A stretch of DNA of 58,524 nt from Chloroflexota bacterium (lineage in GTDB: Bacteria > Chloroflexota > Anaerolineae > UBA4142): the NCBI GenBank assembly GCA_016215025.1, contig JACRMI010000130.1:1-58524 (forward strand), in the 5' to 3' direction. The position numbers and the translations under genes are program-made. The notes under the pieces were generated by a model. The model was not told the DNA's origin. It saw only the letters and a program-made list of their open reading frames with translations, and ran no database searches. This document shows positions 40,470-48,629 of this stretch, piece after piece. The first letter of the stretch is position 1. The number at the start of each line of letters is the position of its first letter.

Positions 40470-42318
40470 TTGGCTGAGCGCGATGGATCGTCTCCTCGGG
40501 GGCGATGGCACTGCGTTTCGCCAAGAGAAAAAAGATACTTCCGATGCGGCAAACCGTGTAGTAGAGCAACCCGCCGCGGACCGCGCGCCAATCGCTGCCA
40601 ACGCATCGCCTTTGCACGTTGGCGCACGCGACCTCGTGGATCATCTTGCGCCCGCCGCGATGAAGATCGAATCAGATCGCATTCATTTGATCGGTGAGGG
40701 TTGGGTGCGCGTGTGGTTTGTTGAGGATCTGCCACCAAACATCGGACGTGGATCGCTTGATACTATTTACGATTTCCCCGGCGAAGTGCGGGTGAGCCTC
40801 TTGACGCGACCGCTCGACAAATCGGCTGTGCGCGAGCATCTGCGGCAACGCCGCACGACGTTGTATGCCGAGAACATGACAAGAACTCAGCAAGGACGCT
40901 TGCCCGATTTCACAGCCCAAGATGAACTGGGTGAAACCGAAGCGACCTTGCGCGACATCGAATCGAGCCACCTGCCGCCGCTCGAACTCTTGTGGACGAT
41001 TGCGCTCTATGGGCGAACGGAGGAAGAACTTGAAGAGTTGTCGCGCCGTCTTGAAGATTATTTGCTCGATGCGAATCTGCGATTCTATCGCGCCTCGCTG
41101 AGACAGGAAGATGGCTTGTATAGCGTGCAGCCCTTCGGCGTGAATTACCTGGGTCACGGTCGCAATATCACAACCTCCGCGCTCGCAGGGATGTTTCCGT
41201 TCGCACGCCGCTTGCAAGCCGATGCAACGGGCATTCCGTATGGCATTGATCGCACGACGGGCGCGTGGGTGATCGTGAATGACTTTGCGTTACCGAACTC
41301 GAATTTGCTCATTGTTGGCGAGCAAGGTTCGGGTAAGAGCATGTTTCTCAAATACAAAGCGACGTGGGCAGTCCTCTTGGGAATGCGTTGCTATATTCTC
41401 GACCTCGAAGGCGAGTTCGAGTCCATGTGTCGTGCGCTGAACGGGACGTATCTCGATATGTCGCTTACCTCACCGCATCACATGAACATTCTCGATTTGA
41501 ATCCCGAAGACCCGGATGCTTGGTTTAACGGGATGCAAGATGTCCTTGCGTGGTTGGAGATCGCGTTGGGGACGCTCACGCACAAAGAACGCAACGTCAT
41601 TCTGATTCCCGCTTACGAACGCATCATGAAAGAGGCGGGGATCAAACCCGATGACCGGGCGACGTGGCGCAGGAAACCACCCGTGTTGAGCGATCTGTAT
41701 GCTGTCCTTCATACCGACGAACGACGCGAAGCGCAAGACCTGGCAGATCGCTTACAGACGTTGGCAGAAGGCGTGTATGCGCCTGCCTTCAGCCAACACA
41801 CGAACGTTAACGCGCGTTCGTCCTTGGTCGTCTTTGGGTTAAAAAACGTTCACCCAGACATGCAAGCGCTACGGATGCGCCAGGTTCACACGTTCATCTG
41901 GGCAAACGTATTATCGAAACTGCAACCGACACTGGTCGTCGTGGATGAGGCGTGGCGCTGGCTCGAACATCCTGGGGCTTCCCAGGATTTGGCAGAAATG
42001 GCGCGCCGTTTCCGAAAGCGCAATGCGGGTGTGCATCTCGCGACTCAACACGGCGGAGATTTGAGCGCATCGCAACAAGCGGTCGTGATTCGCGATACGG
42101 CGGCGCTGACGGTTTTGTTTCGACAAACTGCCGCATCCGTTCCCAGTGTCGCGAGTTTGTTCGGCTTGAATGAGGTCGAGGCACGCGAACTACTTACGCT
42201 GGATCGCGGTGAGAGTGTGTTGTTGCTCGGTCCGAATCACATTCCACTCTACACGGTGATTCCGCCCGACTGGTATCCTCTCTGGACGACTGATCCACGG
42301 GACAAAAGTCAATCCTAA
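40456..42318 (+). CDS. virB4: VirB4-like T4SS ATPase
   Basis: ATG 40456 with AGGAG 40445-40449; 620 residues. It has a middle domain with the typical ELLWTIALYGRTEEELEELS and LEDYLLDANLRFYRA, Walker A LIVGEQGSGKSMFLKY (about 286-300), DLEGEFESMCRAL, Walker B TLVVVDEAWRWLEHPG (about 490-505) and ATQHGGDLSASQQAVVIRDT. VirB4 is the conserved ATPase of conjugative T4SS. It ends before a hairpin of the same family as the repeat at 31098. Confidence 0.95.
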   Translation: MPMNNWLSAMDRLLGGDGTAFRQEKKDTSDAANRVVEQPAADRAPIAANASPLHVGARDLVDHLAPAAMKIESDRIHLIGEGWVRVWFVEDLPPNIGRGSLDTIYDFPGEVRVSLLTRPLDKSAVREHLRQRRTTLYAENMTRTQQGRLPDFTAQDELGETEATLRDIESSHLPPLELLWTIALYGRTEEELEELSRRLEDYLLDANLRFYRASLRQEDGLYSVQPFGVNYLGHGRNITTSALAGMFPFARRLQADATGIPYGIDRTTGAWVIVNDFALPNSNLLIVGEQGSGKSMFLKYKATWAVLLGMRCYILDLEGEFESMCRALNGTYLDMSLTSPHHMNILDLNPEDPDAWFNGMQDVLAWLEIALGTLTHKERNVILIPAYERIMKEAGIKPDDRATWRRKPPVLSDLYAVLHTDERREAQDLADRLQTLAEGVYAPAFSQHTNVNARSSLVVFGLKNVHPDMQALRMRQVHTFIWANVLSKLQPTLVVVDEAWRWLEHPGASQDLAEMARRFRKRNAGVHLATQHGGDLSASQQAVVIRDTAALTVLFRQTAASVPSVASLFGLNEVEARELLTLDRGESVLLLGPNHIPLYTVIPPDWYPLWTTDPRDKSQS

Positions 42319-42343
42319 CGCGAAGTGTGTCGAAGGACACTTG

Positions 42344-42363
42344 CTCTGGCGGTTACGCCAGAG
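42344..42363. repeat. Hairpin repeat after virB4
   Basis: CTCTGGCG-GTTA-CGCCAGAG is a perfect 8-bp stem with a 4-nt loop, flanked by GAAGGACACTTG like the repeats at 31098-31185. No T-run follows, so read-through to the next genes is likely. Confidence 0.6.
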
Positions 42364-42434
42364 AGAGCACTGTCAGATTGCTGATCGCACCGATAAAAAA
42401 TCCAAGCGTGATAAGCAATCAAGGAGAAGGAAGA

Positions 42435-42668
42435 ATGAACGAAGTATGGACATGTCCGGACTGCATGCAAACTATTTGCGGCTCGCTTGCAGTGGTTCTC
42501 ATTCTTGCGAGCACGCATCGTTGCAAGGCGCAAACGCTATTGCATGGACAGACGGTCTGCTTGGATTGCGGCAAATCGCCGACAGGGTTGTGTGTGTACC
42601 ACACTCAATGCTTGCTCGCTCAAAGTGATGGTGCGGGTTCGGACCGAACTTTCTATCCATCCTTCTGA
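42435..42668 (+). CDS. Small Cys-rich membrane protein
   Basis: ATG 42435 with AAGGAGAAGG (42421-42430); 77 residues. Two CxxC knuckles (WTCPDC, VCLDCGK), further Cys and a hydrophobic run (GSLAVVLILAST) suggest a membrane-attached zinc-binding protein. Upstream in-frame codons to 42327 cross the hairpin repeat and are rejected. Function unknown. Confidence 0.5.
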   Translation: MNEVWTCPDCMQTICGSLAVVLILASTHRCKAQTLLHGQTVCLDCGKSPTGLCVYHTQCLLAQSDGAGSDRTFYPSF

Positions 42669-42697
42669 AAAACGTCTTCTGCCTTTCTGATTTCAAC

Positions 42698-43681
42698 ATG
42701 GGAATTAAAACGCTACTTGGGATTTCTGGCTGTTCGGTTGTGGGCACTCTGGTCGTCTTTGCCATTCTTGTAACCGCTCTCTTAGCGATGGCGATTCCGC
42801 AAATGCCGTTCGGACAAGAACAAGCGTGGCAGTGGATGCTGGGAACGCCGCAGCCCGTCCGACGTCCTCTACTGCCCTCGCCCGATGGCAAGCCGATCAT
42901 CAGCGGCAATGGGCAATGGTGTGTCACCCGCGCTTATCAAGAGACGCCTGAAGAGAGCCACTTGAATGCGGGACGCGTGCAGGGGTACGCGCGCGATGCG
43001 AATGGACTACCCCTCGCCGGCGTAGCCGTGCATGTGTCCTGGGATGGCGACGAAGGTGGAATCACGCAAATCACCGATGCAAATGGCTATTACGTCTTCA
43101 TACTTTCGCCCGGCGAATATCGCGTTCAGGTTGCGCAAGGGCAAAGCCAGGTTGTTTCGTTCCGCACGAATCTGCGAGCATACTACGGACATTACACGTA
43201 CGACGTGGATTTCGCGTCAGGCAATTGCTTCAGTCAATCGAGTGACTATACCAAGAATCCCAGCACTCCAAAGGGACTCCCTGTGTCAGGACGCATCACG
43301 GCGACGTTTCATGATTGGCAGTATTTGATCAACATGGGACGGATTCACGAAGGCGTAGACATCGCCGTAAATGTTGGGACGCCAGTTGCCGCGACCATGA
43401 GCGGTAAAGTAACGCAAGGTGGGAATTATGGTTCATGGGGCAACATGGTGATAGTGCAGAACGGACCTTGGGAAATCATAGTCGCACATCTATCCGAGGT
43501 GAATGTGAAATTGGGCCAGGAAATTTCGATGGGTTCGGTCCTGGGCAAGAGTGGTAATACGGGATTCTCGACCGGACCGCACGTTCATTACGAAGTGCGC
43601 TACAACGGAATGGCGATTGACCCGCAAAACATTACGGCGTACTTGAACGATGTGTCGAATAGAACACCTACACCGCGTTGA
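42698..43681 (+). CDS. M23-family peptidoglycan endopeptidase (T4SS wall hydrolase)
   Basis: 327 residues. An N-terminal anchor (SVVGTLVVFAILVTALLAMA) is followed by a carboxypeptidase-regulatory-like domain (GYARDANGLPLAGVAVHVSW, ITDANGYYVFILSPGEY) and a C-terminal LytM/M23 domain. The zinc motifs are HEGVDIAV (about residue 217) and GPHVHYEVRYNG (about 292-303). M23 enzymes cut peptide cross-links; in conjugation modules they open the wall for the channel. It precedes the palindrome pair at 43685. Confidence 0.85.
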   Translation: MGIKTLLGISGCSVVGTLVVFAILVTALLAMAIPQMPFGQEQAWQWMLGTPQPVRRPLLPSPDGKPIISGNGQWCVTRAYQETPEESHLNAGRVQGYARDANGLPLAGVAVHVSWDGDEGGITQITDANGYYVFILSPGEYRVQVAQGQSQVVSFRTNLRAYYGHYTYDVDFASGNCFSQSSDYTKNPSTPKGLPVSGRITATFHDWQYLINMGRIHEGVDIAVNVGTPVAATMSGKVTQGGNYGSWGNMVIVQNGPWEIIVAHLSEVNVKLGQEISMGSVLGKSGNTGFSTGPHVHYEVRYNGMAIDPQNITAYLNDVSNRTPTPR

Positions 43682-43684
43682 GTA

Positions 43685-43755
43685 TTACGCGCGTACAAAG
43701 ATAAGTTGACATAGTTGATGGTGAGTTTCTGTATTGCAGTTTCATACGCGCGTAC
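43685..43755. promoter_or_regulatory. Palindrome pair of the GTACGCGCGTAC family (locus 2)
   Basis: TTACGCGCGTAC (43685-43696) and ATACGCGCGTAC (43744-43755) each lack the first G but keep the common right half with CAAAG after it. Centres are 59 bp apart. Both have the same orientation, and the coupling-protein gene begins at 43827, 72 bp on. Confidence 0.7.
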
Positions 43756-43826
43756 AAAGCCGTGAATGGGGTCGCGTGGATTCAGCCAAAAGTTTCGCAC
43801 GCAGAAAGGTAAGCTGACAAAGACGA

Positions 43827-46619
43827 ATGCCGACTGTAGCCATCTATCGTTGTCCGAAATGCAAAACCGAATATCGCCCGCTGGATGCCGGCGCACGTCA
43901 CCACCTATGTTGTGGCGTCTCACTGGAACGAGTTGAAGTAAGCAAGCCCATCTTGACGACTTTGCTCAAGCGAGATGCGTCAGTGTCTACGACCTCGAAC
44001 CAGCCCCGCGTTCAAGCAACTGGATCCACAGAGGTTTTGGAAATAATACCACCGCGTGAGAACACAGTGGATGCGCTCGCGATCGAATTGTTGCTCGGTC
44101 GATTCGCCGCCGAAACGACTTTTTCGTTGGAGATTGCGGGCGACTCGCGCGTGCGACGATTTCTGATCCGCGCGGGGCGCGAAACTTTGGTGCATCTCCG
44201 CCGCCAAATCCAGGCAACGTATCCGCAAGCCGAATTCCGCGCCGTGCCACCCGACCAAGACCCTGCGTTCGACCATCAGCTAGTGCGGATGTCTGCCGAT
44301 TTTACGTTGCGACGACCGCTCTTTCTTCCTTTGCGCACGTTTCACAACGGTGATTTTCTCGAAGCCGATCCGGTCCTGGGTCTCCTCGGTACGTTCGCCG
44401 ACTTGGAGGAAGGCGAACGGATGCTGTCGCAAATCATTCTCTTCCCCGCGCCCCCGAATTGGGCGGATCGCTATCAAGGTTCCGAACGGCAAATCGAACA
44501 ATCGATGGGCGGCGGTGGAGCGACTTCCCAAGATTTGTTCGTGCGTCAATTGGTCGGGTTGGTCGTCTCGGTCGTTTTCTTATTCATCGTTTTGTGGGGC
44601 GTCATTGCCTATCTCCAACATCGTTGGTTAGAACTGGGTCTCGCCATCGCCATCGGGCTGTGCGCCTTGGTCGGAGTCCTCTACCTCTTCAAGTTGATCG
44701 CCGAACAGACCAACGTCAATCCTGAAATGATCAAACGCAAACTGGAGGGAGGACTCGCTTACGACGTTGCGCTGCGCCTGACTGCGTTCGCGCAAACGCC
44801 GGAATTGGCGCGGCGTCGATTGCGCTCCCTGGTCAAAGCCTATTACCAATACCATCTTGCGAGCGGAAACGCACTGGTCGTACGGCTCGCCGAATTCGAT
44901 CCAAGCGACATCACCTTGCTGCGTTGGTCATGGTGGCAAGAATGGTTGGGACGCGGAATGCGTTTGACCGTCGCTGAGATTGCGTCGATGTGGCATTTGC
45001 CCGTGGGCCTCGAAGTCCCCTTTGTCGAATACGCCCAGGCGAAACGACTCCTGCCACTCCCCACTACGGTCGAGAAAGGAATTCTCGTTGGACATGCGGT
45101 TCATCAAGGGCAGCGCATTCCCGTGCATCTCGCTGACGATACCTTGTGGCATCACAACTTTATGGTCGCCAAGACGCAAAAAGGCAAATCCACGCTCATG
45201 GCAAACTTGGCGGTCGAAGCGATGCGGCAAGACGCAGCTCTCGTGGTGATCGACCCACATGGCGACCTGGCGCGCGCGGTGCTGGGTTTCGTCCCGCCGA
45301 CGCGAGCAAATGACGTCGTCTATGTCGATCTGAGCGACCGTCGTCAAATCATCGGGCTCAATCTCCTGGACATGACCCAAGGACGCAGCGCGGATGCGGT
45401 CGTCTCGAATCTCGTGCATGTCGGCGAAATGATCTGGAGCGATTATTGGGGACCGCGCATGGAAGACGCACTGCGCAATGCGGCACGCACGTTGCTCTAC
45501 GTGAATGAAATCCTTGCCGCGCGGGGTCAGCAACAGTTTACGCTCCTCGACATTCTGCCTTTGTTTGAACTCGGCAACTTTCGCCATCGCCTGTTGAAAG
45601 ATTACGTACGAGACAACGACATCTTGGAATGGTGGAGCGGCTACTTTGAGCGCATGTATCAGAATTTGCAAATCGACGTGATCAACCCCGTCCAAACCAA
45701 GATTCACCGTTTCTCGACGCACGCGACGATTCGCGGCATCGTGGGGCAATCCCTTTCGACCATCAACTTTCGCGAGTTGTTGAACGAACGTCGCATTCTC
45801 TTGGTGAACACAGCAACGGGTGTGATCGGTCCTGATGCAGGCGGTCTCTTGGGCGCGGTTATCGTGGATTATATCAACTTTGCCGTGCGCGAGCAAATGG
45901 CGATTCCCGATCCATCGGCGCGCGCCAAGGTCATCGTCGTCATCGACGAATTCCAATCCATCCCAGGTGTCGATTACAAGAGCCTCTTGGCCGAACTCCA
46001 AAAGATGGGTGCGAGTTTCATTCTCGCGACGCAAGCCTTGGGGCAACTCGACGCAATCAATAAAGAATTACGCGAGTCGATTTTGTCCAACATTGCGACA
46101 CTCTTCGTGTTCCAAACGAGCGCGGAAGACGCCGACCTGTTGCGGCACGAATTAGATGAAGCGGTTACCGCTACGGACATCATCAACCTGGACGATTACA
46201 CATGCTACATCAAAACACAAGTGGGGCATACGCGCCTACCGGTCATGCACGTCGAGACGTTGCCGCCGCCGCAAAAAAACGATGCGGTTGTGGCGCAAAT
46301 TGCCGGACAGATGGGGCGGTACACGCGCTCGATGACGGTCGCCGAATCCGAACGCCGCGGTTTTCAAGAATTGTGGTACGGTCGCGAGCGTGCCTTACTC
46401 TTGAAGCTGATGTTGGACAATCAACTTCCTGGTTCACCCAAAGAAAGATCGGGGCGAGTCCGAGATAAGAAAACTGATGTGTCCAAGCCGGGCGGAGTGG
46501 AGCAGACACCGCCGGAGACGAGTCGCGTGGATAGCGATAAGGCTGAAGAGAATCAGACCGAAGAGCAACGGCGCGCGCAGGATAAGGAGGGCGATGGGAA
46601 GGCCGTCGCGAATCCGTAA
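43827..46619 (+). CDS. VirD4/TraG-like coupling ATPase with zinc-ribbon N-terminus
   Basis: 930 residues. The N-terminus YRCPKCKTEY...HHLCCG is a zinc ribbon. A large N-domain follows, then membrane segments near 245-300 (LVGLVVSVVFLFIVLWGVIA, LGLAIAIGLCALVGVLYLF) and the ATPase domain: Walker A VAKTQKGKSTLMA (about 447-459), VVIDPHGDL, Walker B VIVVIDEFQSIPG (about 702-714) and ATQALGQLD. The C-terminal tail is charged. Coupling proteins bring the relaxase-DNA complex to the channel. The palindrome pair lies before it and two replication-relaxation genes after. Confidence 0.88.
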   Translation: MPTVAIYRCPKCKTEYRPLDAGARHHLCCGVSLERVEVSKPILTTLLKRDASVSTTSNQPRVQATGSTEVLEIIPPRENTVDALAIELLLGRFAAETTFSLEIAGDSRVRRFLIRAGRETLVHLRRQIQATYPQAEFRAVPPDQDPAFDHQLVRMSADFTLRRPLFLPLRTFHNGDFLEADPVLGLLGTFADLEEGERMLSQIILFPAPPNWADRYQGSERQIEQSMGGGGATSQDLFVRQLVGLVVSVVFLFIVLWGVIAYLQHRWLELGLAIAIGLCALVGVLYLFKLIAEQTNVNPEMIKRKLEGGLAYDVALRLTAFAQTPELARRRLRSLVKAYYQYHLASGNALVVRLAEFDPSDITLLRWSWWQEWLGRGMRLTVAEIASMWHLPVGLEVPFVEYAQAKRLLPLPTTVEKGILVGHAVHQGQRIPVHLADDTLWHHNFMVAKTQKGKSTLMANLAVEAMRQDAALVVIDPHGDLARAVLGFVPPTRANDVVYVDLSDRRQIIGLNLLDMTQGRSADAVVSNLVHVGEMIWSDYWGPRMEDALRNAARTLLYVNEILAARGQQQFTLLDILPLFELGNFRHRLLKDYVRDNDILEWWSGYFERMYQNLQIDVINPVQTKIHRFSTHATIRGIVGQSLSTINFRELLNERRILLVNTATGVIGPDAGGLLGAVIVDYINFAVREQMAIPDPSARAKVIVVIDEFQSIPGVDYKSLLAELQKMGASFILATQALGQLDAINKELRESILSNIATLFVFQTSAEDADLLRHELDEAVTATDIINLDDYTCYIKTQVGHTRLPVMHVETLPPPQKNDAVVAQIAGQMGRYTRSMTVAESERRGFQELWYGRERALLLKLMLDNQLPGSPKERSGRVRDKKTDVSKPGGVEQTPPETSRVDSDKAEENQTEEQRRAQDKEGDGKAVANP

Positions 46620-47820
46620 CGCGATCCTGGAAGCGTTGCGCGATCATCCCTTGATGTCGCGTCGCCAGTTGGAGTTGTATCTGCATGGTTCGTCCGCGGG
46701 AGTGCGTTATGGTTTGCGCGAACTTAGGAAACACAAGTGGGTTTGGCAAACCAATGCGCGCCAGCCGGCGATGCGCGCACGAGCCATTTACGCGCTGACG
46801 CAAGCGGGCATCCAGGAATTGGCGCGTCAATCGAGAACGTCCTACCGCGATTATCTGGTGCACAATCGTCTATCGCCAGATCGTTTGAATCGCCTGGTGC
46901 TCATGCAGGAACGAGTCTTTCAATTGCGAACGTTGTTCCTGTGGCTTGCCGGTTCGCAAACTAAACGCACACCGAATTTGGCGGGTTCGAATTCGTCACG
47001 GAAGAAAGCCAGCCGCGCAAACCCACACCAGAAAGCCGGTCTATCTACGGGGCGAGAAAGTACGTCGGATGGAGCGGCAAGCGATTCCCAGTCCTGGCAG
47101 GCGATCACCTGGGACGTGGAAGTGGGCAAACTCTTTAGCACGAAACGGAGTGCGGTTTGGATTCCCTTTCACGGCGCGGCCGTGATGCGACGTGGTTCCA
47201 CTGTGAGCGGCAAAGAATCGTCAAATGGACACTGGGCGTTTATCGTCGTCGAGTTTGATGTGGGGCGCGTAACGGTAGAGCGCGACCGCGAGCGACTCAC
47301 TCAATTCGTCGCCGCCCAGGATGACCCACGCTACTGGGGCAAAGAAAAGGAACAACTTTTTCCAGTGTTGTTGATCGTGGCGCAAGATGAATTGCGTTTG
47401 CAAGAATACTATAACGTCTTTCGGTCGGCAGCGCTCGCACGACAATTGCCGATGCCGCGCGCTTACCTGACCACCGTTCGCGCGATGTTATCGTTACGTC
47501 ATGATCGCTTGAGTCCGATCTGGTATTCCACGATCTCCGGCAATCGCACGTCACTCTTGTTCGACACGGAAGGTTCGTCGATACCACTCGCGGATCAAAC
47601 GTTGTGGCGCAAGTTACCACTCAACGAAACAATTGGACAGAGTGAAAATGTGGAGACAAGTGGCGTATATGCGCCAGATCAAACCACTCACCAAGCAACT
47701 CTTGGACGAAATTGCCGCTCATCCTTTGCTCAAACGTCAAGACTTGTCTATGTTGCTGAAAGTTTCCCTTCGGCGCATCCGAAGTGCCATCGCCGAGATG
47801 CGCCCACTGAAATTGATTGA
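46594..47820 (+). CDS. Replication-relaxation family protein (copy 1)
   Basis: ATG 46594 with AAGGAGG upstream; 408 residues, start inside the coupling-protein gene. The N-terminal winged helix (AILEALRDHPLMSRRQLELYL) is followed by a domain with WIPFHGAAVMRRG, WAFIVVEFDVGRVTVERDRERL and LFPVLLIVAQDELRLQEYY. This is the Replic_Relax pattern, a family linked to plasmid replication and DNA relaxation. The last ~58 residues overlap the next gene in another frame and are not conserved-looking. It is a candidate relaxase or accessory; no HUH relaxase is seen in the window. Confidence 0.65.
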   Translation: MGRPSRIRNAILEALRDHPLMSRRQLELYLHGSSAGVRYGLRELRKHKWVWQTNARQPAMRARAIYALTQAGIQELARQSRTSYRDYLVHNRLSPDRLNRLVLMQERVFQLRTLFLWLAGSQTKRTPNLAGSNSSRKKASRANPHQKAGLSTGRESTSDGAASDSQSWQAITWDVEVGKLFSTKRSAVWIPFHGAAVMRRGSTVSGKESSNGHWAFIVVEFDVGRVTVERDRERLTQFVAAQDDPRYWGKEKEQLFPVLLIVAQDELRLQEYYNVFRSAALARQLPMPRAYLTTVRAMLSLRHDRLSPIWYSTISGNRTSLLFDTEGSSIPLADQTLWRKLPLNETIGQSENVETSGVYAPDQTTHQATLGRNCRSSFAQTSRLVYVAESFPSAHPKCHRRDAPTEID

Positions 47821-48490
47821 AGTGCATGATGAACGCTATCTCATCGCTCCACGAGGACAACAATATCTCGCCCAAGTCGCCGGCTTTGGAAACGCCGTGG
47901 GGCGATACGCCCGCGTGCGGGGTTGGGGCAACGGCTTCGACTCACTGTTGCGTCATTGGGAACACACGCAGGCAGAGAATGATTTCTTTCTCGCGTTGGC
48001 GCGAGTTGCGCGCGAACGAGGGCATCGCCTAACTTGGCTCTCGGAACTGGAAGCGCGTTTGTATTACGAAGCCGGGCAGAACTGGCACAGCTTTCTGCCC
48101 GATGGACGCGGGACGTATATCGCTGGGCGAAAACGCTACGAGTTCGCCTTGGAAATGGATCGCAGTCGCTCGTCGCTAGAGCGGTTCCGTGGCAAGTTTG
48201 CAGAATACGATGCCTGTGTCAGTTCGAATGTTTTGCGGAGTGAAGGCGTCGAGGCTTTACGTTTGTTGGTCGTGACCGCCAGTTGGGAACGCGCGGAAGC
48301 ATGGCGGCGCACGGCGTTAGAGGTGAAGGTGCGATTGCCCGTTTTCATCACGACTGCGGATCGCCTCGCGGCGAGCGGGATTGATGCGTCGATCTGGTTG
48401 CGCGGTGATGTCACGCACACCGAAAGCGCCGCCGCTAGTCCCAAAGACTATTGCTTTGAATGTTTCAGTGAGGAGGAAGACAAAGGATGA
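47648..48490 (+). CDS. Replication-relaxation family protein (copy 2)
   Basis: 280 residues from ATG 47648; ATG 47669 also fits, where MRQIKPLTKQLLDEIAAHPL aligns with the start of copy 1. A winged helix (KRQDLSMLLKVSLRRIRSAI) is followed by LRHWEHTQAENDFFLALARVA, NWHSFLPDGRGTYIAGRKRY and FALEMDRSRSSLERFRGKFAEYD. The HTQAENDFF and EMDR motifs resemble the nuclease-like core of the family. It overlaps copy 1 by about 170 bp. The tandem arrangement suggests that the two proteins act together. Confidence 0.65.
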   Translation: MWRQVAYMRQIKPLTKQLLDEIAAHPLLKRQDLSMLLKVSLRRIRSAIAEMRPLKLIEVHDERYLIAPRGQQYLAQVAGFGNAVGRYARVRGWGNGFDSLLRHWEHTQAENDFFLALARVARERGHRLTWLSELEARLYYEAGQNWHSFLPDGRGTYIAGRKRYEFALEMDRSRSSLERFRGKFAEYDACVSSNVLRSEGVEALRLLVVTASWERAEAWRRTALEVKVRLPVFITTADRLAASGIDASIWLRGDVTHTESAAASPKDYCFECFSEEEDKG

Positions 48491-48629
48491 TTTAGGTTGA
48501 ATGTGCAAACGCGAATTCGGAGTAATTTTGCAATGGTTCGACGGCAATTCAGGGTAAATACTTGGATCGCCCAATCCCAACGACGAATGGCGAGGTGCGC
48601 CATCCGCCAAAAACGCTAAGGAGTGAAAG

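Noticed and set aside
44928..46046. 372-aa reading frame on the minus strand
   Set aside because: It lies antisense to the well-supported coupling-protein gene and has no domain signature or ribosome site; a shadow of GC-rich codons.
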